Made by a program: the position numbers and the translations under genes
Shown here: in pieces, positions 42,438-50,043 of the stretch
How positions within the stretch are numbered: position 1 is the first letter of the stretch
How the letters are laid out: each line of letters opens with the position of its first letter
The notes under the pieces: generated by a model
What the model was told of the DNA's origin: nothing
The model's database searches: none
Seen by the model: only the letters and a program-made list of their open reading frames with translations
Source of the DNA: Pseudomonadota bacterium
GTDB lineage: Bacteria; Pseudomonadota; Gammaproteobacteria; Burkholderiales; Burkholderiaceae_C
Length of the DNA stretch: 64,000 bases
Assembly (NCBI GenBank): GCA_023442945.1
Contig: JAEZWW010000047.1
Coordinates: 10,522-74,521 of the forward strand
Direction: 5' to 3'

Positions 42438-44537
42438 CTACCTTGGTGGCATGTCGGGCCCGGGGGCTTTGTCTTCGTCGCCGGGTGCGTCCGTTGCTTT
42501 GGCGCCATCGGCGGCGTCGGCGTCGGCGTCGGCGGCGTCGGGGCCGGTTTTCAGGCGGATCGGCAGGATGAAGGAAAACGGCTGGCGCAGCATGCGCCGG
42601 CGCAGCGCCACGTACAGGCGCTTGCGGTTGACGGCGCCGATGTTCTGCGCCGTCAGCGCCAACCGGAAGGCCAGCAAGAAGCTGAAGGCCAGGTTCATCA
42701 AGCCGGTGATGGCAATGCCGCCCACCGCGCCCCAGAACACCACGCGTTGCGTCACTTGCGGGCCGATCTCGTGCGCGGCGGCAGCGACCTGCCCTGCCAC
42801 CAGCGTGACGTGGCGCACTTCAAAGGGAATGCCGAAAAAGCCCAGCACCGGGGGCACCAGCCCCAGCATCAAGCCCAGCGAGATGTTGGCCGAGTAGCTG
42901 GAAATCCGCTCGCGCCAGTACCGGCCCCAGCGCGCGGCCCGCTCGGCGCCCAGCCAGCGCGTGACGCGCGGGTGGTGGGCGATCACCGAATCCAGGCGGT
43001 GGAACACGAACCAGTTTTCCACCCAGCCAGCGATCAGGCTGGAGACGAACAGCAGCCCGCCCGTGGCCGCGGCGAACAGCGCCGTTGGCCCCAGGATCTG
43101 GTGCTGCGCCAGCGTGTATTGGGCGTGGTAGCCGTCCATCACCGTGTGGTGCGCCGTGCGTTCGATCAGCATGGCGATGCCAATCACCACCGGCATCACC
43201 ACGCCGACGTTGCCCAGGATGGCCGCGAACTGCGAGCGCAGTAGGTAGACCACCTCGTCAACAAAGCGCTCGGCAGCGCCGGGCGCGTTGATGTCGCGCA
43301 GGCGCGCGGCCATGGCTGGCGCCGTCATGGCGGGTTGCTTGGTCGCCACCGTCCAGCCCATCAGCATGATGAAGACGAAGCAGGCTGCGTAATTGATGCC
43401 CGCGGCCAGGCCGGACCAGAAGGCCGTGAGGCCCAGCGAGCCGATGACCAGCTTGATCCAGGTCGTGCAGGCCAGCACGGCGCCGCCGCCGGCGGCCGCG
43501 CCCAGCATGTGCAGGTACTCGCCGGCGTTGCGGGTGATGTAGTGCTGGCCGGTTTCGGCGTTGCGCTCGGTCACCTTGGCGGCCAGCAGCTCGGTGTTGT
43601 CCGACATCAGCGCACGCAGGCTGCGCGAATCCTGATCGACCCGCACCAGGTGCGACAGCAGCTGTGTCGTGGCCTGCGCGGGGGCATCGGTCTCCAGGCA
43701 CAGCAGCAGCGCCTTGACGCGGATGATGCGCTGGCGCAGCTGGCGCAGCTGGAATTCGATGTGCACCGAAATGCCGTGCTCTTCCAGGTGCGTGTAGACG
43801 GTGGATGCGGCGGCGCGGCAGGCGTCCAGTTGCTCGCGCAGCTGGCCGATGGCGATCACCGCCGGCGCGCTTTCGCGCCCGTGCGCCTGCACCGCTTCGC
43901 GCATGGTGACGAAGGCCTGGGGCAGCTGGGCAAAGGCGCGTTCGCGCTTGGCGTCGTCCGACATGCGCGTGCGCACCGCCGTCGAATGGCCGATGGCGCA
44001 AATCTGCGTGATGGCGAACATCATCGCGTCCATCACCGTGCGCATGGCGTAGTCGTTGATGTTGGGCGGCGGTGCGTCGGGCGCGGCGCGAAACAGCACC
44101 AGGCGCAGCCGCTTCAGCGTGCGCGCGTCCAGCGCGCGCAACCACTTGGCGTCGAATTCGGTCGGGAACAGCAGCGGGAACAGCTCGCTCAGGTCGGTCG
44201 TTTCCGGCGTGGGCGGGATCAGCTTGCGGCTCAGGCGGTGCACGCCCTCGCTCATGAACGCGCCTTGCTGCGCAAAGCCCAAATCGGCCAGCAGCGGCGT
44301 GGCGTCGACGGTGGTCAGGAATTCCTCCCACCAGTGGTGCCACAGCTTCAGCCACTCGGGCCGCACCTCGGCCGCGTCGATCAGCATGCGCACGCGCGCC
44401 ACCGCCATGTCCGGGTCTTCGGTGTCGCCGCGCACCCAGTCCAGCAGCTGCATCAGCCACAGGTGGCGTTCGGCCAGCGGCGCCTCGGGGTCGATGGCGC
44501 GCAGCAGTTCGATCAGGTCAAGCTGGGAGCTCGCCAT
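42438..44537 (-). CDS. Gcr-type 'site-specific recombinase' family protein, a polytopic membrane protein
   Basis: 699 residues, DUF/SpecificRecomb family named after the neisserial gcr gene. The N-terminal half is helical and soluble (WLKLWHHWWEEFLTTVDATPLL, GVHRLSRKLIPPTPETTDLSELF). The second half has at least five membrane segments, for example LTAFWSGLAAGINYAACFVFIMLMGW and ALFAAATGGLLFVSSLIAGWVENW. No tyrosine or serine recombinase motif is visible, so the family name is probably misleading. It lies just upstream of the antiporter gene on the same strand (53 bases), so it may be co-transcribed with it. Confidence 0.8.
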   Translation of the reverse strand: MASSQLDLIELLRAIDPEAPLAERHLWLMQLLDWVRGDTEDPDMAVARVRMLIDAAEVRPEWLKLWHHWWEEFLTTVDATPLLADLGFAQQGAFMSEGVHRLSRKLIPPTPETTDLSELFPLLFPTEFDAKWLRALDARTLKRLRLVLFRAAPDAPPPNINDYAMRTVMDAMMFAITQICAIGHSTAVRTRMSDDAKRERAFAQLPQAFVTMREAVQAHGRESAPAVIAIGQLREQLDACRAAASTVYTHLEEHGISVHIEFQLRQLRQRIIRVKALLLCLETDAPAQATTQLLSHLVRVDQDSRSLRALMSDNTELLAAKVTERNAETGQHYITRNAGEYLHMLGAAAGGGAVLACTTWIKLVIGSLGLTAFWSGLAAGINYAACFVFIMLMGWTVATKQPAMTAPAMAARLRDINAPGAAERFVDEVVYLLRSQFAAILGNVGVVMPVVIGIAMLIERTAHHTVMDGYHAQYTLAQHQILGPTALFAAATGGLLFVSSLIAGWVENWFVFHRLDSVIAHHPRVTRWLGAERAARWGRYWRERISSYSANISLGLMLGLVPPVLGFFGIPFEVRHVTLVAGQVAAAAHEIGPQVTQRVVFWGAVGGIAITGLMNLAFSFLLAFRLALTAQNIGAVNRKRLYVALRRRMLRQPFSFILPIRLKTGPDAADADADAADGAKATDAPGDEDKAPGPDMPPR

Positions 44538-44588
44538 GGGTCAAGCGATCTAAAAAAAACGGGTGGGCGAAGGGCCGCGGCGGCGCGC

Positions 44589-44984
44589 TCAGTGCAGCAC
44601 CCGCGCCGTGCCGGCGCCTTCGCCGTGGGCGTCCAGCACGAACATGGGGATCTCGGTGTCGAAGCGCTCACCGTCCTCGGCCACGCAAAAGTAGGTGCCG
44701 TGCATGGTGCCGCTGGGGGTGCGCAGGCGGCAGGCGCTGGTGTACTGGAAGGCTTCGCCCGGCTGCAGCAGCGGCTGCTGGCCGACCACGCCCAGGCCCT
44801 TGACTTCTTCCACATGCCCGCGCGCGTCGGTGATGACCCAGTGGCGCGAGATGAGTTGCGCCGCCGTGTCGCCCGTGTTGTGCACGGTGATGGTGTAGGC
44901 AAAGCCGTACTGCTCGCTCTCCGGCTGCGACTGATCGGGCAGGAACTGGGGCTCGACTTCGACCTGAAACTGGTATTTGGCCAT
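44589..44984 (-). CDS. apaG: ApaG/CorD-like protein
   Basis: 131 residues from the ATG at 44984: YQFQVEVEPQFLPDQS, YAYTITV-like FAYTITVHNTGDTAAQLISRHWVITDARG, VVGQQPLLQPGEAFQYTSAC, and GTMHGTYFCVAEDGERFDTEIPMF. ApaG domains have an immunoglobulin-like fold; in Salmonella it is linked to Mg/Co handling (CorD) and ApaH. The frame is open upstream through the rpe promoter region, so the family start is preferred. Divergent from rpe with 64 bases between the starts. Confidence 0.93.
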   Translation of the reverse strand: MAKYQFQVEVEPQFLPDQSQPESEQYGFAYTITVHNTGDTAAQLISRHWVITDARGHVEEVKGLGVVGQQPLLQPGEAFQYTSACRLRTPSGTMHGTYFCVAEDGERFDTEIPMFVLDAHGEGAGTARVLH

Positions 44985-45048
44985 GTCGCCAATGGTAAAC
45001 GGGCGGCCCGCCCCGCACGGCGCAGGCGCTGCGCGACAATCGGCGCCC

Positions 45049-45732
45049 ATGAGCACCACCTACCGCATCGCCCCGTCCATCCTGTCGGCCGACTTCGCCC
45101 GCCTGGGCGAGGAAGTGCGCGACGTCATCGCCGCCGGCGCCGACTGGATCCATTTCGACGTGATGGACAACCATTACGTGCCCAACCTGACCTTCGGCCC
45201 CATGATTTGTGAGGCCATCAAGCCGCACGCCGTGCGCGCCGACGGCACGCCGGTGCCGATGGACGTGCACATGATGGTGCAGCCGGTGGACGCGCTGGCC
45301 CAGGCCTTCGCCCAGGCCGGCGCCAACACCATCAGCTTCCACCCCGACGCCACGCCGCACGCGCACCGCAGCGTGCAGGCGATCCGCGCGGCCGGCTGCC
45401 AGCCGGGCCTGGTGTTCAACCCGGCGGCGTCGCTCGACGTGCTCGACTGGTTGATCGATGACATCGACCTGATCCTGATCATGAGCGTCAACCCCGGTTT
45501 TGGTGGCCAGTCCTTCATCGACAGCGCGCTGCGCAAGATCGAAGACGCGCGCCGCCGCATCGACGCCAGCGGGCGCGACATTCGCCTGGAAGTGGACGGC
45601 GGCATCAAGGCCAGCAACATCCGCCAGGTGGCCGACGCGGGCGCCGACACCTTCGTCGCCGGCAGCGCGATTTTTGGCCACCAAGATTACGCGGCGGTGA
45701 TTGCCGACATGCGCAAGCAGCTGCAAAAATAG
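45049..45732 (+). CDS. rpe: Ribulose-phosphate 3-epimerase
   Basis: 227 residues: YRIAPSILSADFARLGEEV, WIHFDVMDNHYVPNLTFGP, MDVHMMVQPVD, ISFHPDAT, LILIMSVNPGFGGQSFI, LEVDGGIKASNI, VAGSAIFG. All metal and phosphate-binding motifs of the TIM-barrel epimerase are present. It interconverts ribulose-5-P and xylulose-5-P in the pentose phosphate pathway. Monocistronic by appearance. The TAG stop at 45730-45732 is inside the start of a repeat A copy. Confidence 0.96.
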   Translation: MSTTYRIAPSILSADFARLGEEVRDVIAAGADWIHFDVMDNHYVPNLTFGPMICEAIKPHAVRADGTPVPMDVHMMVQPVDALAQAFAQAGANTISFHPDATPHAHRSVQAIRAAGCQPGLVFNPAASLDVLDWLIDDIDLILIMSVNPGFGGQSFIDSALRKIEDARRRIDASGRDIRLEVDGGIKASNIRQVADAGADTFVAGSAIFGHQDYAAVIADMRKQLQK

Positions 45733-45785
45733 GAGCTGACCGCGCAAGTGGCACTAGGGCTGGAGCCCGATTTTTCTTGAAATTG
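45725..45785 (+). repeat. Repeat A at the rpe stop codon
   Basis: AAAAATAGGAGCTGACCGCG, GCACTAGGGCTGGAGCC, TTTTCTTGAAATT. Lies between rpe and the convergent DUF2894 gene. Confidence 0.75.
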
Positions 45786-45838
45786 GGGTGAGTGCAGGGG
45801 CGGCGCATCCACGCCTTCGCCCACGCCGCAGCACGGCT

Positions 45839-46573
45839 TCAACCGCGTGCCGCGCGCCCCGCCGTCTTGGCCGCCGGGCGGCCCCTTGCCGAGCTTGCCG
45901 GGGCTTTGGCCGGCTTGCCGCGCGGCGCCGGTTTGGCGGCCGGCGCGGGCGCCGCCAGGGCGCGCTCCAGCCACATCAGCGCCTCGGCCTGGCCCATGAA
46001 GTGCTGCAGGTAGCCGGGCGCGGTCTCGCGCATCAGGGTCAGCGCGCGGTGCAGCAGCAGCTGCGAATTCAGCGGCCCGGCCTGGTCGGGTAGCGCGGTC
46101 TGCGACTGCGCGACGCGCTGCTCGGCGCGCAGCTGCGTCCAGGCGGCGCGGTGCTGGTGCACGACCTTCAGGTCGCGCGGGGCGGCGCTGGCGTCGGGCG
46201 TTGACGCTGACGCGTTTTGGGTGGCCGCATCGGCTTGAACCGGTTCGAGCTGCGCGCGCAGAGCGCGCAAGGCCTGCGCGGGCGATGCGGGTGGCAGCGT
46301 GCCACTCGCCATGTCATGGCTGGGCAAGTCTGCGGCGTATGCGGGGGGCGCAAGTTCGGCCAGCAAGGCGTGCAGGCGCGCGTCCAGCAACTGCCGCATC
46401 GCGCCCTGGTGCGCTTCGGCGCGGCGCGCCAGCGCTTCGATGCGCTGCCAGCGCGTCGGGTCGGCTTTGGAGGCGCCCGCCGCGCGGGCCGCGTCCAGGG
46501 CGGCTTGCAGTGGGCTGGGCAAGGGCGCCGCGTCGGCGTCGACGTTTTGCGCCAGGGCCACCGGATCACCCAC
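45839..46573 (-). CDS. DUF2894-domain protein, last gene of the MotAB/Zor-like operon
   Basis: 244 residues from the GTG at 46573, overlapping the end of the OmpA-like gene by 8 bases. Helical, rich in Ala, Arg, Gln: RWQRIEALARRAEAHQGAMRQLLDARLHALLAEL in the first third, VVHQHRAAWTQLRAEQRVAQSQTALPDQAGPLNSQLLLHRAL near the C-terminus, and a final Ala/Pro/Lys-rich tail. DUF2894 proteins are known only from betaproteobacteria, in this gene order. Cytoplasmic by appearance (no signal or membrane helix). Function unknown; the overlap shows that it is tied to the membrane complex upstream. Confidence 0.75.
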   Translation of the reverse strand: MGDPVALAQNVDADAAPLPSPLQAALDAARAAGASKADPTRWQRIEALARRAEAHQGAMRQLLDARLHALLAELAPPAYAADLPSHDMASGTLPPASPAQALRALRAQLEPVQADAATQNASASTPDASAAPRDLKVVHQHRAAWTQLRAEQRVAQSQTALPDQAGPLNSQLLLHRALTLMRETAPGYLQHFMGQAEALMWLERALAAPAPAAKPAPRGKPAKAPASSARGRPAAKTAGRAARG

Positions 46574-47279
46574 GCGGGGCCTCCGGCGCGGCATGGGCGC
46601 TGGTGTTCGGTTGCGAAGACGACGGGGCGTTGGCGGGGCTGGCGCCATCGGCCGCCGCTTGGCGCGGCATGGGCGCGATTTCGACGCGGCGGTTTTTGGC
46701 CCGCCCTTCGGCATCGGCGTTGGAGGCCACCGCTTGCTGCGAGCCAAAGGCGGCGGCAAACACCGCGGCCGGCGGCACGCCTTCTTCGATCAGGGTGCGC
46801 GTCACCGTCAGCGCGCGCTGGGCCGACAGCTCCCAGTTGTCGGCAAAGGCTTTGCTGCCGCCGCGCACCTGGCGGTCGTCGGTGAAGCCGCTGACCATCA
46901 GGATTTCTTGCCGCGCCTGCAGGTAGCTGGTCAGCGGCGCGGCCAGGCTTTTCAGCAGCGCGCGGCCTTCGGGTTGCAGCTCGGCCGACGACAGCTCAAA
47001 CAGCACGTTGCCGTTGATGCCAATGCGGCCGTTGTGCAGCGTCACCCGCCCGGCGGCCAGCGGGTCGGCCAGGGCCTGCTCCAGCGTTTGCAGGCGCTGC
47101 GTCTGGGCGGCGCGCTGCTGGATCTCGTCCTGCAGGCGCGCGGTCAGCTCCAACTGCAGGCCCAGCGTGCAGACCAGGATCAGCACGAACGCGCCCAGCA
47201 GGCCGGCCATCAAATCGCCAAAGGCGGTCCAGACGGGCAGCGCGGCTTCGGCGGCGTCGACGTCGTCCAGCGTGCTCAT
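46566..47279 (-). CDS. MotB/OmpA-like peptidoglycan-binding protein (ZorB-like)
   Basis: 237 residues. One membrane helix near the N-terminus, VWTAFGDLMAGLLGAFVLILV, carries Asp22 where MotB/ZorB have the proton-relay Asp. A short coiled coil follows (RLQDEIQQRAAQTQRLQTLEQ), then an OmpA-like domain: GNVLFELSSAELQPEGRALLKSLA, MVSGFTDDR, NWELSAQRALTVTRTLIEEGVPP and GRAKNRRVEIAP, the peptidoglycan-binding signature. The pairing with the MotA/ExbB-like gene upstream suggests a proton-driven stator anchored to the wall. Confidence 0.85.
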   Translation of the reverse strand: MSTLDDVDAAEAALPVWTAFGDLMAGLLGAFVLILVCTLGLQLELTARLQDEIQQRAAQTQRLQTLEQALADPLAAGRVTLHNGRIGINGNVLFELSSAELQPEGRALLKSLAAPLTSYLQARQEILMVSGFTDDRQVRGGSKAFADNWELSAQRALTVTRTLIEEGVPPAAVFAAAFGSQQAVASNADAEGRAKNRRVEIAPMPRQAAADGASPANAPSSSQPNTSAHAAPEAPRG

Positions 47280-47334
47280 CGCGTCACCTCGCGTGCGCCG
47301 CTCACTGGCGTACCTTCGGCTTCGCCTGCGGTGC

Positions 47335-47366
47335 GAGCCCCCTTCGGAGCGGCCGGGCGGGGGCTC
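47335..47366. other. Hairpin between the MotA-like and MotB-like genes
   Basis: GAGCCCCC ... GGGGGCTC, 8 perfect pairs enclosing a GC-rich 16-base loop, overlapping the stop of the MotA-like gene. No U run. It could lower or stabilise transcription between the two genes and so set their ratio. Confidence 0.5.
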
Positions 47367-50025
47367 ATGCCGGCGTGCCTTCGGCCGCGCGCTCGCGCGC
47401 CAGGCGCTGCAAATCGCCCACGATCTGCTGCTGCGACGACAGGCTGAGGTCGATCACCTCGCGTGCCTGCGCCACGTAGTAGGCCAGCTGTTCGTCGCTG
47501 CGCGCGATCGACTGCGCCAGCGTGGCGTCCAGCTGTTGCAGGTGCTGCGTCAGCTGCGCGTTCGATTCGCCAAAGGCCTGCACGGCCTGGCCGAAAGCGT
47601 CGCCCAGGCTGGCGATTTCCGTGGCGCCGGCGCCGATCTGCGCTGCGGCTTCGGCCAGGCGGCCGCTGTCGGCTTCCAGGCGCTCGGCAAAACGGTTGGC
47701 GGTGCGCTCCAGCACCTCGGCCGATCCGCCGACCAGCTGGTCGATGGCCTGGCGCTGCTCGGTCGACGCGTGGTTGACCGCGTCCAGCAGCGTGCCCAGC
47801 GTCTGCATGACGCGGGCGCGCTCGTCCAGCATGGCGTTGTCGCGCGCCATGCTGTCGGTCAGCTTGTCGCGCAACGCGTCAATCACTTCGGCGGCAGCGC
47901 GCGGCGCGGCGGCGGCGGCGTCCAGCAGGCGGCCGATCTCGCTCACTGTGCCCTGCGCCTGGCTAGCCGATTGCGCGGCCATGGTCTGCGCGGTGTCGGC
48001 CAGCGCGGCCAGGATGGCCTGCTGCTGGCGCGCGCCTTCGGCGCCGGTCTGCTGCCATTGTTGGTGCAGCTGCGCGGCGGTGTCGGTCAGCGTTCGCTGC
48101 CACGCGGCGAGGCGGGTTTGCTCTTGTTCCGATAGCTGCTTGCGCAGGTGGTTGTAGCGCTGGTCGGCGTTGTGGTTCATCAACTCGGCCTGCTCGGCAA
48201 AGCGCGCGGCGCTGTCGGCCAGCGCGGCTTGCGTGCGCGTGGCCGCGTCTTCGCTGACCTGCGTGTGCTGGGCCAGCTGCGCCGTCCAGGCCGCCAGCTG
48301 CTGCGCGTCGCGCTCGGCCGCCTGGGTTTGCAGCGTGGCATGGGCCTGGGCGACGCCATCGTGCAGCGCCTGCGCCTGGTGCGCGAAGCGCTCGGCCGTG
48401 CTGGCCAGCGCCTGCTGCGCCTCGCGCGTGTGCGCTTGGCTGGCTTGTTCGTGCTGGGACAGCGCCGCCGTCCAGGCGGCCAGGCGGGCCCGGTCGCGTT
48501 CGCTGGCCTCGGCCTGCAGCGCACTGTACGCTTGCGCCACGGCGTCGTGCATGGCGCTGAGTTGGGCTTCAAAGCGCTCGGCCGTTTGGGCCAGCGCCTG
48601 CTGCATGCCCTGGGCGTGGGCGCCGCTGGCGCTTTCGTGCGCGGTCAGCGCGGCGGTCCATGCGGCCAGGCGCGCGGTGTCGCGCTCGGCCGCCTGCGCC
48701 TGGCCATCGGCCAGGGCTTGCTGGGCGCCTTGCAGCAGCTGCGCGGTGTGCTGTTCAAACTGCGTGGCGGCGTCGCTCAGCTGGCGCTGCAGGCGCTCGG
48801 CCTGGGCCTGGCCGGCATCGGCTTGCTGGGCCAGCAGGGCGTGGCCTTGCTGCGTCAGGCCGCTGGTGCTGTCGGCCAGCTGGGCCGTGACCTGCTCCAC
48901 CAGTTGCGCCGAGCGCTGGGCGAAGCCGTCGCTGAAGGCCGCCAGCGCGCCGCCCAGCTGCGCGGCCATGGCCTCGTGCGACTGGCGCTGCGCGGCCAGG
49001 GCGTTGTCCCAATGGCGCGCCACGCCGTCGCTGTGCGCGTCAAAGCGCTGGGCCAGACCGGCCAGGTGGTCCTGCACCTGGGCCGACACCGTGCTTTGCA
49101 GCGCGCCGGCTTCGCGCGCCAGCCCGGCCAGCGTGGCTTCGACGGCGGGTTGCAGCGCAGCGCCGGCTTGGCGCGCGCTGTCGGCCAGGCTGTCGCGCAG
49201 CGAACGGTCGACCGAGCTGGCGAGGCCCGCGTACGCGCTCTCGGCCTGTTGGTGAAAGCGCTCTTGCCCGGTCTGCAGACGGTCGGCCAGCGCGCCGTGT
49301 TGCTGCTCCAGCTGGATCGCCAGCGTCTGCAGGCGCTCGGCCAGCAGCGGCAGCGCGTCGGCCTGGCGCTGCATCAGCGTGAAAGCTTCGTCGCGCTGGT
49401 GCGCGGGCGAGAAGGCGCGCAGCGGCCCGCTGATGCGCGCGTCCAGCTGCAGGCCGGCCAACAGGCGTTCACGCCGCGCCAGCGCCGACAGCAGGCCCAG
49501 CATGGCGGACGTGGCGACGCCGGCCAGCGAGGTGCCGAAGGCCACGCCCAAGCCCTTGACCGGTGCGGCGAGCGACGCGCGCACCGCGGCCAAATCGGTT
49601 GCGCTCTCCAGCGCCATGCCGGTGCCGCGCAGGGTGACGACCATGCCGGCAAACGTGCCCAGCATGCCCAGCAGCACCAGCAGGCCGGCCAGGTACGGCG
49701 TCAGCGCGGGCGCGGGCAGGGCGGCGCGCTGGCCTTCCACGCGCCCGCGCACGGCCTGGCGCAGCGCGGGGTGCAGCGTGCCCAGCCAGTCGGCCAGGCT
49801 GGCCGGCGGCGATTGCAGCCCATCTACCGCTTGCATCAGGCTCAGCGTGCCCTGGCGGTAGCGCCACAGCTCGACCACACCGACCAGGAAGAACGCGCCG
49901 ATGACGGCGGTGACGGCCAGCGCCAGGGGGTAAGCGGACCCGTAGCCGGCGCCGACCCAGGCCACGGCGGCAAGGCCGGCCAGCACGGGCAGGGCGAAGG
50001 TGGCAAGGGAAGACAGACGGTTCAT
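47365..50025 (-). CDS. DUF802 protein: MotA/ExbB-like membrane domain with very long coiled-coil tail (ZorA-like)
   Basis: 886 residues from the ATG at 50025 (a TTG three codons earlier is possible). Four membrane helices: near residues 5-28, 35-56, TPYLAGLLVLLGMLGTFAGMVVTL (about 108-131) and GLGVAFGTSLAGVATSAMLGLL (about 158-180); the last two match the TolQ/ExbB/MotA pore helices. The remaining 700 residues are almost all Ala/Gln/Glu/Arg coiled coil, with three 62-residue tandem repeats at residues about 445-630 starting (A/S)ERD...LAAWTA and a decayed fourth. The repeat A copy falls at the 3/4 boundary. ZorA proteins of Zorya systems have this architecture. Followed by a MotB-like partner. 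Confidence 0.85.
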   Translation of the reverse strand: MNRLSSLATFALPVLAGLAAVAWVGAGYGSAYPLALAVTAVIGAFFLVGVVELWRYRQGTLSLMQAVDGLQSPPASLADWLGTLHPALRQAVRGRVEGQRAALPAPALTPYLAGLLVLLGMLGTFAGMVVTLRGTGMALESATDLAAVRASLAAPVKGLGVAFGTSLAGVATSAMLGLLSALARRERLLAGLQLDARISGPLRAFSPAHQRDEAFTLMQRQADALPLLAERLQTLAIQLEQQHGALADRLQTGQERFHQQAESAYAGLASSVDRSLRDSLADSARQAGAALQPAVEATLAGLAREAGALQSTVSAQVQDHLAGLAQRFDAHSDGVARHWDNALAAQRQSHEAMAAQLGGALAAFSDGFAQRSAQLVEQVTAQLADSTSGLTQQGHALLAQQADAGQAQAERLQRQLSDAATQFEQHTAQLLQGAQQALADGQAQAAERDTARLAAWTAALTAHESASGAHAQGMQQALAQTAERFEAQLSAMHDAVAQAYSALQAEASERDRARLAAWTAALSQHEQASQAHTREAQQALASTAERFAHQAQALHDGVAQAHATLQTQAAERDAQQLAAWTAQLAQHTQVSEDAATRTQAALADSAARFAEQAELMNHNADQRYNHLRKQLSEQEQTRLAAWQRTLTDTAAQLHQQWQQTGAEGARQQQAILAALADTAQTMAAQSASQAQGTVSEIGRLLDAAAAAPRAAAEVIDALRDKLTDSMARDNAMLDERARVMQTLGTLLDAVNHASTEQRQAIDQLVGGSAEVLERTANRFAERLEADSGRLAEAAAQIGAGATEIASLGDAFGQAVQAFGESNAQLTQHLQQLDATLAQSIARSDEQLAYYVAQAREVIDLSLSSQQQIVGDLQRLARERAAEGTPA
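48128..48165 (+). repeat. Repeat A inside the MotA-like gene (antisense to the gene)
   Basis: CCGATAGCTGCTTGCGCAGG and GTTGTAGCGCTGG, only a few changes from the consensus over this core. Read as RYNHLRKQLS, a different frame from the other antisense copies, and without changing the 62-residue repeat length. Confidence 0.8.
48136..48693 (-). repeat. Three tandem 186-bp coding repeats in the coiled coil
   Basis: Units begin (A/S)ERD then LAAWTA and contain QALA.TAERF. Each is 62 residues long, about 17 heptads for all three, which suggests length change by unequal recombination. Confidence 0.75.
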
Positions 50026-50043
50026 GACAGGCAAAGAATCGGT

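Noticed and set aside
42438..44537. Calling the Gcr-family protein a recombinase as evidence for a mobile element
   Set aside because: Polytopic membrane protein without recombinase motifs, between housekeeping genes and without attachment sites.
48136..48693. Tandem 186-bp units considered as a CRISPR or satellite array
   Set aside because: They are continuous coding repeats within a coiled coil, with no spacers.
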